From Plutella xylostella (Eukaryota; Arthropoda; Insecta; Lepidoptera; Plutellidae): 64,000 nucleotides of DNA. The notes under the pieces are model-generated. The model ran no database searches and was not told where the DNA came from. It was given only the letters and a program-made list of their open reading frames with translations. The stretch lies in the NCBI RefSeq assembly GCF_932276165.1, contig NC_063995.1:1860001-1924000 (forward strand), written 5' to 3'. Shown one piece after another: positions 1 through 10,995 of this stretch. Position 1 is the first letter of the stretch, and every line of letters begins with the position of its first letter. The translations under genes were made by a program, and so were the position numbers.

Positions 1-429
1 ACGCAATAGCTTGTATGTCCATGTTCATCATAAAGGAATTCTTCAGTAATTTTTACAGGTGCGTTCCCAATAGGTATTTTCTTCAATTTGTTAGGACTCC
101 ACAATTTAGTCAACTGAATCTTTGTCTACCTAAACATACCAACTCTCCAATGAGGCTGAACATAATGATGCGAATATGTGTTTTTAAGTGTCTTGAATGA
201 AATACCTACATAGGTATATGCCTTTTCCTTTCTTTCTTTTTGTCAATGTCATATAATGTTATACCTACCAGTGTAAGCACAGCCTTATAATGGCCGTTGG
301 TTGATTGACTGAGCTTTCTCGTTAGAACTCCCACAATATTATTAAGTTTAAACGCTATATCATTATTTACATTAGCCGGGCGCCGCTTCCGCGATTATCT
401 TGGACAGATTAATCAAGTAAGGGTGAGGC
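1..429. other. AT-rich DNA, nothing recognised
   Basis: No gene, repeat copy or splice-bounded ORF seen. Confidence 0.4.
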
Positions 430-620
430 ACTATTGGTGCGTTGCCCTGAGTTGTGGTAGAAACCTAACCAACGTTAAAAACCGCCGACATTTCAACTAT
501 AAAACTTGCATAACTTTTGAACGGCTAAGCTGATTTTGATAAAATATAACTATGAACATTCGGGGTAACAACCTAATATGACCCAAATATGCATCAGCCG
601 TTTGATAGCTACGTTACCGT
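430..620 (+). repeat. Interspersed repeat family R
   Basis: gaaacctaaccaacgttaaa and cataacttttgaacggctaa recur inverted at 34575-34820 and 55085-55260, and directly at 57555-57735. Confidence 0.6.
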
Positions 621-968
621 CGTTTGATAGCTATGCCCGCAGTTAAACAAACACGTGATAATTACAGCAACGACGCAACCCACCAATGGGGCCTTGCCCT
701 AACCGGTGTAGTTAGGGAATTTCTAGCATATATTATATGTACTAATAGAACCAGCACTTCGCTTGTACCTACTTGGCACTTGGCTACTGACCGACTGCCT
801 ACTTGCAGAAGTGAAGAGCTGGTTTCCGGGTAAGAATTTTAAACCTGCATTTCCAGCTCGGATCAATTGAGCTAGACCGCCCGGTGCATCTAGATTTTCG
901 GGCGAAATATTTCAGCCAATTGCAATGCGAAGATTGAACGCCGCAGCCTAAAGTGCATTTATTTAAAG
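621..968. other. Spacer, nothing recognised
   Basis: A 69-aa ORF at 624-833 has no recognisable feature. Confidence 0.35.
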
Positions 969-1222
969 TAGCGGTGGTAGCTCAGTCGGGTAAGCGCCCG
1001 CTGCTCACGCCAGAGATGCGGGTTCGAATACCGGTGCTGACATGTACCTATGAGTTCTTTGAATTTAAGTACAATGTATACCATCGCTCTTACGGTGAAG
1101 GAAAACATCGTGAGGAAACCTGCATATCTAGATTTAGCACATCTAGGTATGTGAACCCACCAACCCGCAGTGGAACAGCGTGGTGGGAAATGGTCCAAGC
1201 TTAGGAAGGCAGTTTAGACCTT
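969..1222 (+). mobile_element. tRNA-headed SINE
   Basis: The A-box region tggtagctcagtcgggtaag and B-box gggttcgaatacc resemble a tRNA. The body continues with aaacatcgtgaggaaacctg and cccaccaacccgcagtggaa. It would be copied by a LINE reverse transcriptase. The 83-aa ORF over it is not a gene. No clear target duplication seen. Confidence 0.8.
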
Positions 1223-1405
1223 CGAGATATGCACAAAGATTCCACTCGAGAGAGCCAGGTATAATATTTATATTTTCAGTTTTATATTAGGTAAGTATAT
1301 ATACGTATTTACTGTAGGTATTCATTTTCTCACGGGGATCCTGCATTGAATTTAAGTGAGATCGTGACTGGGAGATCACTCTAGCTTACGAAAAACTAAG
1401 TTTCA

Positions 1406-1554
1406 GCTAGTCTAGCACACGGAACAAGACGCGCAAGCGACGTGACCAAAAAAAAATGCAAACTCGCTCTCGAAGCTGCGATGTGAGTGTGCGCGACGCA
1501 AAACTTTTATCTCGTCTTGACGTCCGCGTCTTGCGCCCCGTGCTAGGCTTTCTG
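1406..1554. mobile_element. MITE family G
   Basis: Foldback from cagctagtctagcac to gccccgtgctagg, with aaaacttttatctcgtcttg in one arm. A family F right-end piece (taacgtaccgattgcatggc) follows at 1568-1610. Confidence 0.65.
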
Positions 1555-1856
1555 AGCGTTAGTCGTTGTATTTAACGTACCGATTGCATGGCAGCTCTCG
1601 CTCGTTTGCTATTATTGCAAGCTAGAGAGACCACCCTGGCCTCGCTTCCGTCCGTCTGTGGTTATTAAAAACGCTTTTTAATTTCTAATTTAGCAGCCAG
1701 TCGGTTAGTCGGTCAAGTGGCGAGGAAGGGCAGTTTCTACTAGTTGTGTTTGGAACTCGACCGCGGTGTGAAATGCTTATGGAACTGCTACTGAAGTTGG
1801 CAAATTGAAACTTTGGTGATGCAAATAAAAATACCGAAACAAACGGCACGAGGCCT

Positions 1857-1999
1857 GCTACCGTACCACCACCGACAAATGAGCAATTAACAAACCATAA
1901 TCAGCTAGCCTGTCAAACATCTGTCAAATCCATACAAGTTACGTCAGATTTTACAAGCGAGCGGGATTGTTAATAGCTAAAGTTCGGTGGTGGTAACCC
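1857..1999. mobile_element. MITE family H
   Basis: taccgtaccaccaccgacaa at one end and the inverse gttcggtggtggtaacc at the other. Half a copy is at 6190-6300. Confidence 0.6.
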
Positions 2000-2083
2000 C
2001 GCTTGTCTGTTGTGGTCTTGGCTTGGCTGGTTTTGTAGCCGTTGAGAAAATATTAGCGTCGAATAGCGTCGGCCGCTGATTGT

Positions 2084-2218
2084 CCAGCTAGCCTAGCACG
2101 GAACGCAAAAGTTTTCCGTTGCACTAGCTCTCGATGCCGCGCGATGTCAGTGAGCGCGACCCAAAACTTTTATCACGTCTTGACGTGCGCGTCTTGCGAC
2201 CTGTGCTAGGCCTTCTGG
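2084..2218. mobile_element. MITE family G
   Basis: cagctagcctagcacggaac to ctgtgctaggccttctg. The small ORFs on both strands (69 and 88 aa) come from the palindrome and are not genes. Confidence 0.68.
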
Positions 2219-2751
2219 GTGCGCCAGATGTCACTCGCGCAAGCTCGTTTCGTGCATCTAATTTATTACTTTTAATAGAAGTACTTGTCTTGTCCTTAGC
2301 TACAATAAGTTTAATGCTTAGGTTGGGATTGAATACATTGTGAAGAGCACAATGGTTGCCCGAACACGGTGTTGCCATGCGAAACCACATTTCTACACAA
2401 AGCTGAAATCCTTTTCGGGGGAATCGTTTATTAGAGGTACATAATGGGCAAGGAGAAAAAAAATCTTCGTGAGATTCTGATTTATATCTACTTGTGGTGA
2501 AATTAGGTAGGTATTAATAAAAAAATACATAAATGTATCCTGTAGGTTGGCTGGTAGAAAATGCTTTTAGTATTAAGTCCACCTTTTTTACACTTATATA
2601 TTTCATATTTGTGCAATAAATAATAAAATAAATAAATAAATTATAACTCGGATAGCACTCAAAAATATTCAGAGATGTATGTATTCACCGAAAGGTTGTC
2701 GCCAGTGCAAACCGATTGCAAGTTAACGGGGGTAAATCTATGTACAATAAT
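2219..2751. other. AT-rich spacer
   Basis: Runs of aaataaataaata near 2615-2640 and no gene seen. Confidence 0.35.
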
Positions 2752-2991
2752 ATACACTCACGGGCAATGAATAAGTTCCAGTGAGAAAAGCAACAAATTA
2801 CTCCTAAACGGGAAAAAACCAAATTTACTAGCGCTGTCTGAAACATTTGTGTACATTTAACGACGCATCAGAAAATAACCAACTAATAACGTAAACATTT
2901 TAGTCGAATTTCCTGTTATATGTTTCAAAAAATGGGGTCATTTGGTGTCAGTATTTTGTTAGTGGAACTGTTTCTTTGCCCGTGAGTGTAT
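2752..2991. mobile_element. MITE family I
   Basis: tacactcacgggcaatgaat at the left and the inverse ttgcccgtgagtgta at the right, with aagttccagtga inside. Copies or parts are at 13170, 45413, 48672 and 56953. Confidence 0.75.
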
Positions 2992-3018
2992 TAAAATGTT
3001 CTTATATATAACCTTGGC

Positions 3019-3318
3019 TTACAAACTTGAAATTAAAAATAGTGAGTTAGATTCAGCAGTAATCGTACTCTCTCTCTCTCTCTCTTTCAGGCTATGTGTC
3101 CCATATGGTGGTGGTGGGTCAGCCTTCCTCGTTTTCTCTCTCCACTTCGCCCTGTCTCCAACGTCGTCTTCAGAGACTTGGCAGTGTCGTAGGTATTTTT
3201 GCACTACGTCTATCCATCTGGTTTTAGGTCTTCCTCGGGATCTCCGACCGGGGGCGGACAGGCGCAGTGCTTCGTTTCCAACATAGTCAGGTGGTTTTCT
3301 CTTGACATGTCCGAACCA
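3019..3318 (-). pseudogene. C-terminal end of a LINE endonuclease-reverse transcriptase (RTE-like), 5'-truncated
   Basis: About 99 codons open on the minus strand. They read WFGHVKRKPPDYVGN, then GRRSRGRPKTRWIDVV and DRAKWREKTRKADP. This order is the known C-terminal tail of RTE-type LINE ORF2 proteins, which reverse-transcribe their own RNA into nicked DNA. The RT and endonuclease domains are missing, as is usual for truncated insertions. A (ct)n run at 3069-3089 lies within the reading frame's end. Confidence 0.78.
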
Positions 3319-3324
3319 TCAGCA

Positions 3325-4603
3325 GTAATCGTACGTAAAGAAAAAAAAAGTCTAGACATCCTTCAGTACCTCTGAAATTACGTGATTAATCTTACGTTGC
3401 TTGGCGTTATCTGGAATAGGATTCCTACGAGACGGATTGAGGATTTTCGATAAAAACATTGAACCTAGTCGCCATTTTTTTTTTTGGAATGTTATGCTGT
3501 GACGGTAAGATTTAGGTAATGTAGTACCTACATAAGTGTAGTTAGGTATAGGGCTTTAGGATACGGAAAAAATACAGAAAATATGCATTTTCTTATTTTA
3601 TGAACCATAAAAGATTTATTAATATACTTACGCACGTTTCTATTAAAGAGTATGTAATAATTAAACAAGAACGCTAATAAAAAATGTTATCTTTATGCGG
3701 CAATGAATGACTTATCAAAAAGAAAAGCTAATTTAAATTTTATAATACTTACAATTTGCGTATGAGATACTTATTTACAATAACTTTCGTCTGACTGTTT
3801 TTATTGCCACTAAAATTTTCATGTATACGCTGAATTCCACTTTCCAACTATTCTATTCTGAATATCATTCCTATTACAAACATACTCTCAGAAGTTTTCC
3901 GATATTTATTCGAATCGGAAATATATTGCTTTCCGCAAACATACACACTTCACAAAACCTACTCTATTTTTCCCGAAGCACAATTATTTCACAAGTACTT
4001 AAATGCAAAATTTTCAACAATTATTTTTATAGCAAGACAGTTTCTTTAATAAGAATTGAGTTTGTACCAGATTTATTACAAATTTAGAGCAGCCGTTAGT
4101 TGTAACCGACAGGTGTTAATTTCATTAAAAATGTGCGGATTATGATAAAACCTGTGAAAAGGCTTGGTAGCCTTATGTTCGGATCGCTGGTAGTAGAAGC
4201 AATGTTTATGTGTATAAGAAGAAAGGTTATTAATATGTAAGAACTCTTAATACCGAGATACAGATTCTGGCATAGTGACATCTATGTAAATACATAAAAA
4301 CTACTTGATAACTGAACAACCTGTAATAATAGAAAGCATCATAAATAAAACTTATTTTTCTAATTAACTACATAATAAAAGACTATTAGTAGCCTAGATC
4401 CGCCCAGTATATTATCCAGTGCATTGTGTGTGCCACAATGGCTAGGATGCAATATCAAGGTTTTAATAATCCCCATAGAAGGCAGTCAGCCACAAGACGG
4501 GGGTTGTTACAGGGAACTGGACCGTACTGTCACGCATATGGGAACGTACCTATAGGGCTTTCCGTCGGGTTCCCTACATTATAGACACCCGACATTCGAC
4601 ACT
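3325..4603. other. AT-rich spacer
   Basis: The longest ORF (88 aa, 3821-4087) is low in complexity and has no known motif. Nothing else found. Confidence 0.35.
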
Positions 4604-4748
4604 AAGGGCCTGTTTCACAATGTCTGGATAACGGCTACCCGTGGGATAAAATACTTGCTGTCACTGTCTAAAACATAATTATAGCGAGTGACAGCGTGTC
4701 TTTTATCCATCAGGTATTTATTATCCATACATTGTGAAACAGGGCCTA
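4604..4748. mobile_element. MITE family B
   Basis: aagggcctgtttcacaatgt to its inverse, with a gctgtcactgtct core. Confidence 0.8.
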
Positions 4749-4794
4749 AAAGTCATATAAATTAAATTAGTTAGTACTTTTTATTTCTTTATGT

Positions 4795-4925
4795 TTAAGG
4801 TGCCTGTAAGGTGTAAGAGATCGCTCTTAGCGATAAGGCCCCTCATTGTTAATTGTTTCTAGTTTATAAGTATTCTTTGTACGTTTTAATATTTGTGGTG
4901 ACCAATAAAGATATATATTCTATTC
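4795..4925 (+). repeat. LINE/SINE 3' tail, gatcgctcttagcgataagg family
   Basis: The hairpin gagatcgctcttagcgataa is followed by accaataaagatatatattc and a tattctattct end. The same tail is at 33870-34010 and 50140-50245 (+), and 33173-33305 and 59160-59225 (-). Confidence 0.7.
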
Positions 4926-5311
4926 TATAAAATACCGTAATGTGTCGACATCCACAACCTTACGTAGTCTGTAACGAATTTGCATCCAAGAAAGAAGTAA
5001 GTACATAAATAGGTACATAGCATGAATTCGGTTTTCATTACGCTGAAAGGCCTATTCCCGAAGTCCATCCAATTCTACAGCTCCAACAATATCGAGGAGC
5101 ACTACAAAGACAACACAGAACAATGTACTCATAATTAATAATTCACCGTGAATATGTTGCTAGTCCACATTGTAATTAATTTATGCATTCGTGAAATCGT
5201 GAGAGGGCTGCGTAATCTACAGGTTTATTGACAATATAGACATAGAACTCCCGCAGAATACCCAACAACCATAATAATTAAGTAAACAGATGGCTTGAAG
5301 TTACACACATA

Positions 5312-5484
5312 TAAATTATAAACAAACAAAAAACCCGACTGCACGCTAAAAAGATTATAACAAGCCCCAATATTAATGGAAAGTATCGCAGGCGGGGTCC
5401 AACTTGACCGCCACACAAGGCTACCTTATACCTCTGATCTGCCTATGTAAGTAACATTCAGCTAAATGGTGAACCCTCTGTTGT
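5312..5484. mobile_element. MITE family J, half copy
   Basis: aaattataaacaaacaaaaa, cccgactgcacgctaaaa and ggaaagtatcgcaggcgggg match one arm of the palindrome at 18491-18735. The central part (cagctaaatggtgaaccctc) is present and the other arm is lost. Confidence 0.65.
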
Positions 5485-5692
5485 TAGAAAGCATAATAAT
5501 TATGGATAACAATCAATAGCTTATTTCCTTGACCGCGCCAGTGTCCGACATAATTTTTCACCCAGTATAAATCAGCAAATAGCACAAAACTAAAGTAGCC
5601 AATTTAGTACTCCATAGCCATACGGTTAAATTGGGCCTAAATACCGGTTTTAAGTCACGTGGATCGACGATATTCGGAAACCGGTTACAGGA

Positions 5693-5826
5693 GGGATACT
5701 CCATACTGACGAAAACCTAACTAACGGGAGTTGTCGTGCAATCAGCACGTTTAATACAACTAGACAGAGTCGCGGCTCGCGCAGCAGCGAGCAGAAACTA
5801 AGTTATTCGTCATATAGAGTGACCCC
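5693..5826. mobile_element. MITE family F, target of the SINE insertion
   Basis: gggatactccatactgacga, cgtgcaatcagcacgtttaa, and the right end tagagtgacccc. The right end was duplicated by the SINE at 5827. Confidence 0.72.
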
Positions 5827-6094
5827 GTGAAGACGACCGAATGGCGTAGTGGTTAGTGACCCTGACTACTGAGCCGATGGTCCCGGGTTCGATTCCCGGC
5901 TGGGGCAGATATTTGTTTAAACACAGATATTTGTTCTCGGGTCTTGGATGTGCCCGTAAAATGGCAATAGGCCCGCCCCCTATTACATTGGGACTAACAT
6001 AACACTCTGGCGAAAAGTGGGTGCAGCAATGCACCTCTGCCTACCCCGCAAGGGAGTACATTAGTACAAGGCGTGAGTGCGTGTGTTGTTGTTG
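5827..6094 (+). mobile_element. tRNA-headed SINE with exact 12-bp target duplication
   Basis: The A-box atggcgtagtggttag and B-box gggttcgattcccgg head a 268-bp unit ending in a tgttgttgttg tail. tagagtgacccc occurs directly on both sides (5815-5826 and 6095-6106). The duplicated target is the end of a family F MITE. The same head, reversed, occurs near 53640-53712. Confidence 0.93.
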
Positions 6095-6189
6095 TAGAGT
6101 GACCCCCAGCAGCGAGCCAACACGGATGCCCCAGTTGAATCTGGAAGATGCAATGACCACGGAGCCCCTATTCTACTTCTTATGGAAAT

Positions 6190-6300
6190 TCAAATCTGAC
6201 GTAACTTGTATAAATTTGGCAGATGTTTGACAGGCGAGCGTCGCTACTTAAGAATTGTTAATGGCTAATGTATCGGTGGTGGTACGGTAGCAATTCTCGT
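6190..6300. repeat. MITE family H, half copy
   Basis: ttgttaatggctaatgtatc and ggtggtggtacggtagc match the right arm at 1857-1999. Confidence 0.5.
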
Positions 6301-6511
6301 CTTTGTCTCAGACACTCTAAGAAGCTAGCACGTTTATATCTCACTTCCTATTTTTTGCCTGTGATACAGAAACATGAAGTATTACAAGTTTGCCATATGT
6401 AATTATCTGTATCTATCCCTGCGAAAGGCATGGTTATTCCGCCAGGAGTTTAAATAACGAAGCCTACATGAGTTCCGATGCCGCTCATATCATACATAAC
6501 TCACCCAACAA

Positions 6512-6688
6512 TACAGGGTGTTGCAAAAAGGGTATACTAAGCCGAAACCTACATGTGTAGCATGGTATATCTAAGCCCGAAACTAAAATCAGAATTTAAA
6601 AATTCGCGAAAAAAAAACATTCTCCATAGTATACCATGCTGCACATGTAGGTTTCGGCTTAGTATACCCTTTTTGCGCACACTGTATG
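6512..6688. mobile_element. MITE family E (CAGGGTGTT end)
   Basis: tacagggtgttgcaaaaagg and ctaagccgaaacctacatgt, with the inverse at the right. Its TA flank and cagggtgtt end are like those of the 39-41.9 kb element. Confidence 0.78.
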
Positions 6689-6689
6689 T

Positions 6690-7507
6690 ATCTCGTAGGT
6701 AAGCCATTAAATTAATTTGATAATTTAACCGCTTTGAGGAACACCGTTACATAATTGTTTACTTTCCTAAGCTGAAGTATAATTAATTCTCAAATTGTTT
6801 GTCTATTCATATATCAATTTACCTAACGGTACGGTGCGGGTTTATTTTTTTATCGAATTGTAGGTAAAATGGATATTATACGTTTGATATTGTGTATGTG
6901 TCTGTGGTGTGTGGAAACGTTTAATATTGTTATTTAAGAAGTGACAATTGTGCATTGAGAGTGTTCATAGGAACAATTTTATTGTATTCGTTTAAGCCTC
7001 ACCGGCTAAACTAAGGCTGAGAGCCAAGCCACTAGTACTCTTTATCCCGAAAATCCCACGGGAAACCGCTTCAAAGGAGATGCGAAGATCACGCAAAAAT
7101 CTAATTCAAATTCCAACTTCAAAATTCTTTATTTCTAGTTTTTTAACTTTAAGGAGGGCAGTCATCAAAAGGGACACTTCCTTATGGCGTGATGATCTCG
7201 TTAGGTGTAATGATTTAAAATAATGATGCAATATTGATCGTCTGCTCTGGCTAGTGTTGTAGTGAATAGGTCACTGGGCTGAGGACCGCTTTCGAAAGCA
7301 TCTGACATCGTATACGTCTCACTATAATAGTTCTTATCACATGTGTATCTATAATAATTATGTATAGATGCTAATAATATAGGAGGTAAAGTTTTTGGAT
7401 AACAACTAAAATGCAATGCTAATTATTAGTTTTACATCTACGTACGTAATCAGCCATCATTTATTATTACATTACAGACCCATTTCTATTAGCTACTCTG
7501 TATTATT
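6690..7507. other. AT-rich spacer
   Basis: At 7044-7092, tttatcccgaaaatcccacg resembles a worn RTE-like tail in reverse. The rest is unrecognised. Confidence 0.35.
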
Positions 7508-7880
7508 TAGGGGCCGTCCATTAATCACGTGAGGTCGTTTTTCTCATTTTTTGACCCCCCCCTCCCCCCTGGTGATATTTGGTGAGGTTTGGGACCAAAC
7601 CCCCCTCCCCCCCCCCTGGATCACGTGTATTTTTTTGGAAGTCTATGTAAAGGCAATTTTTGACTAGGAAAAATATAGGTCATACTACAAATTCAGTCAT
7701 ACGTTAAAATTTTTGCGCCGTCCAATATATCGGTTCAGAAATACCTAATTTTTGACAAAAAATTAATACACGTGATGTCTAACGAGAACCCCCCCTCCCC
7801 CCTCGTGATGTTTCATGAGGTTTTCAGTACCCCCCCCCCCCCCCCTTTGAGCCTCACGTGATTAATGGACGGCCCCTTAG
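7508..7880. mobile_element. MITE family D with poly-C interior
   Basis: The ends taggggccgtccattaatca and inverse are very well kept, with cacgtga next. The interior holds several C-runs (7554-7616 and 7791-7843). Confidence 0.85.
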
Positions 7881-7894
7881 AAATAAAATACTCG

Positions 7895-8160
7895 CTTCCA
7901 TAAGAACGATATTGTCACAAGAATGATCGACAGACAGACGGAATTGGTACGAACGACACGACGCGATGTCATCTTAGATAAACAATATACGAACAAAGAT
8001 GGAGTGTCAGTGCAAAAGAAACGTCTCGACAAATAACACCCCACTTCTACCACTGAGCTATGAATTATTAGTTCGGTTAGAAGATTTTTGACTTTATACA
8101 TTGGTACAATGAATATCATTAGGTTGAACTTAAAACAACAACAAAACAAAATGCGGACAG
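7895..8160 (-). repeat. Repeat K, reverse, with a tRNA A-box-like word
   Basis: On the minus strand, tcatagctcagtggtagaag then gtggggtgttatttgtcgag. The same sequence is at 50640-51055 on the plus strand. Confidence 0.6.
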
Positions 8161-8474
8161 TTATTTTTATTTGTTTTTGTATGTGACCATCTTGTCCGTA
8201 TATTGTTTATCTAAGGACATCATCCACAACAATCAATCATACTCGTAGCGCCAAATAAAAGCTTCTTTCGGTATTTTGACTGAAAATCAATCGACCAATC
8301 GTTTCATTTATTTCCACTTCATATGTAGGTGATAGAAGGCTGATGATGATGACGTAGGTATTAATATTGGCTATTTGGTATTATCTAGATTTCAGAAAAT
8401 GTTGAGGTAAATTCGTGTATTATGTACGTATATTATTCGTTTGTTAATGCATATATGCAATATGCATAATTCAT

Positions 8475-8545
8475 ATGTCAAAGTCAAATATTTTTATTCA
8501 TCGTATAAATATAAAATTTTCTGATGAACTTCAAATTTCAAATGT
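8475..8545 (-). repeat. LINE-like tail word, reverse
   Basis: gtcaaagtcaaatattttta and ttcatcgtataaat. The plus-strand form (acgatgaataaaacatttga) is at 51424 and a related one at 51945-52018. Family not named. Confidence 0.4.
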
Positions 8546-10303
8546 CAAACGTCGTATTTATGCTTAACAAAATAAGTACTTTATAGTAATACTAGTAGAT
8601 TTAGCATTAAGTATATGAAGTAGGTTGAATGAGTTAAGTTAACACAGTGAAATATTAGACTAATGACAATAGATATCTAGAAAGTTCCTACTCTAAAATA
8701 CAATACATAAACCCTAAAATGCATTGAATAAGATCAAAATCAATATTTGACCCAGAAATCTGTTTTTAGAATCGAGACTGGTTTTATGTATTTCACACAT
8801 TGTATAATCACTGGATGATATATTGAGTGGACGTTGCGTTAGTTGTCCAGTTAGATGTTAAATGTCGCATTTAAGATGTGAAGTAATCATTATTTAATTT
8901 AATGATCGTTAAAGTAATGACGTTGCTTGGCACAGTTTTTTGGCGCCCATGCACAATTAAACCCAAAAACGTTACATCAGGAATTTGCATTCACACTTGT
9001 CTTGAAGGGTTACTCTAACTACAAAAAAAACGAAAGAGAGCTAGCTGTCATGCAATCAGTAGGTTTAATAGAATGACACAGAGTCGTGGTTAGCACAGCA
9101 ACACTCCAAACATACTTTTTTCGTAAGCTTGAGTGTCTCTTTTCTTCAATGCACGAAGAATATCCAGAATTGCAAATTAGAATTCACAAATCTGGATATA
9201 TTATGAGACACAACCGTAACAATACCTTTGTGTTGTGTAACCTGGCTATAACAGGTGTCAGTAGTGTGCTTAGGCAGGCACATGGCATTATGCAATGTCA
9301 CGGTAGACCTTGAGCCGTTACTTTTTTTATTGTCGACCTGCGTACGCCGCCCGAATAATGGCCAGGCCGTATAAATCAACAGTGCGAAATTTTTGCTACC
9401 TTATTTAGAGGAAAATTGCGAGATTGCTGTGTAATTCCTGTGTCTTGTATCGTGAACTTTATTTGACAACCATTTTCGGATTCAGATAATTACTTCGTAT
9501 ACCTAAATGTTATTTCGCTTTGACTTTGCGATAGCCAAAAGGTTCTAAAAATCTCGAATCTATACTTACCTAGTGTAAAATGTGTAGCATCTATAGGCAA
9601 AATCCGTTAAATGTCCATTGCTTGATTAAAATTAATCATTATTCACGTTCGTTTCTTCATGAAAACAGCATTTTCCTGTGGTCTTAAAAAACCAAAATGG
9701 CATTGTCCCATCCAATAAATAATAAAGTAGTACCTATGTAATAATTTGCATATTACGAATTCGAAATAACATTATGATAATCCCACGCGAGCGCTATTGC
9801 GAGTGCATTTGTGGTTGAGCTGGACCGCGACAGTGTTTTAACTGTTGGTTATTTTATGTTTCGGTGAAAACAGAGTAAGTAATTCTTTGACGTTACCAAT
9901 GCTGCATAAATACTTTGTTTTTTTAATGTAGCACTTACATACTTACATTTTTTACTTGCATAGCGTCTGCCATCCCCAAAATGGGTAGCCTACAAATAAA
10001 GAATATCTTATCTAATGTCAATTGGCTGTCGTTTTTTTCTATTGCAGACATTTCTATTATCATTTAGTTTTAGGTTAATCTTTTGTTTCAGCGTAAAGTG
10101 AAAGCCGTGCCTAAATCGCTCTATTGTTTTGTCACTATGCTCAATAGAGTTCACTTTCTAGACCTGTTTGTTAGGCTGTCTGTCAGACCTGACTCTGTCG
10201 TGTCTATGGCATAAGCATGACCCGTCCGAAAAGTGGCTTGCAATACCCGTTGGGAATATTCTATAGTGACTATTACTGACACAGAAACTAAAATATAACA
10301 TAT
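8546..10303. other. Long spacer, mostly unrecognised
   Basis: Apart from the family F fragment at 9045-9110, nothing is identified. The stretch 9783-9876 is GC-richer and ends in a gtaagtaatt donor-like word, but a first exon cannot be shown. Confidence 0.3.
9045..9110. repeat. MITE family F fragment
   Basis: ctagctgtcatgcaatcagt and agagtcgtggttagcacagc. Confidence 0.55.
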
Positions 10304-10504
10304 AGCTGTTCCCGCGAGCTTGGCTACGCCATAAAAAGTTTCCCCGTGGGAATTCCGGGATAAAAAGTAGCCTATGTTCTTTCTCAGGGTCTAGACCATA
10401 TGTATACCAAATTTCATTCAAATCCGTTCTGTAGTTTTGTCGTGAAAGAGTAACAGACAGACAGACAGACACAGTTACTTTGACATTTATAATATTAGTT
10501 AGGA
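10304..10504 (+). repeat. RTE-like 3' tail repeat (agctgttcccgc)
   Basis: Begins agctgttcccgcgagcttgg, has gggaattccgggataaaaag, a (gaca)n run and ends ataatattagttaggat. It is one of six copies and is probably the 3' end of an RTE LINE or a SINE built on it. The 104-aa minus-strand ORF over it is not a gene. Confidence 0.75.
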
Positions 10505-10854
10505 TCTTGACTAGATCTAAAATATGACTACTTCTGGAGTCGATAGGATTATATTGTTAATCTAAGTTCTGAAGGCATAAATTTTAATTTTAGTGCTTTG
10601 TCAACCTAAAATTCTTTGATTCAATTCTATAAGTGTGTCTGTAAATTTAATTTTCCACTGGCAAAATTAATAGTTAGATATTGCAGAAATTTGTGCCTTC
10701 AGAATCGAAATCACTGAAAACTGTGAACTCGAAGATAAATTGATACAGAATCACGTAGCTAGTTTGATACTGAAAATATACCTACTCTACAGTAAAATTA
10801 CGCACACGAAACTTGGAATTTGGATGCGATATATTTTAGGCGCATTTCACAGAA

Positions 10855-10995
10855 TTCAAAAACGGCGATACGGCTCGCGACCTTTCACGTGACTACAAAT
10901 GTACAGCGAAAGGCGGGTGACTCGCTTGCGGTTGCGAGTCACCTCTGACTACCCCTTCGGAGATTACATTCGTGACAGACGTTACAGCATATCTA
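10855..10995 (+). repeat. SINE tail family L
   Basis: ggcgatacggctcgcgacct and gtcacctctgactacccctt recur at 55642-55790 and 61826-61960. Confidence 0.7.

Noticed and set aside
969..1045. Functional tRNA gene at the head of the SINE
   Set aside because: The acceptor stem does not close and the sequence runs into a SINE body, so it is a tRNA-derived head.
5837..5910. Functional tRNA gene with perfect B-box
   Set aside because: It is the head of a SINE with a 12-bp target duplication, and the same head recurs at 53.7 kb.
9783..9876. Possible promoter and first noncoding exon ending at gtaagtaatt
   Set aside because: Only a donor-like word and local GC rise support it. There is no initiator or partner exon I can show.
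10158..10472. 104-codon minus-strand ORF
   Set aside because: It overlaps the RTE-like 3' tail and its (gaca)n run, which gives the SVCLSV word seen at every copy.
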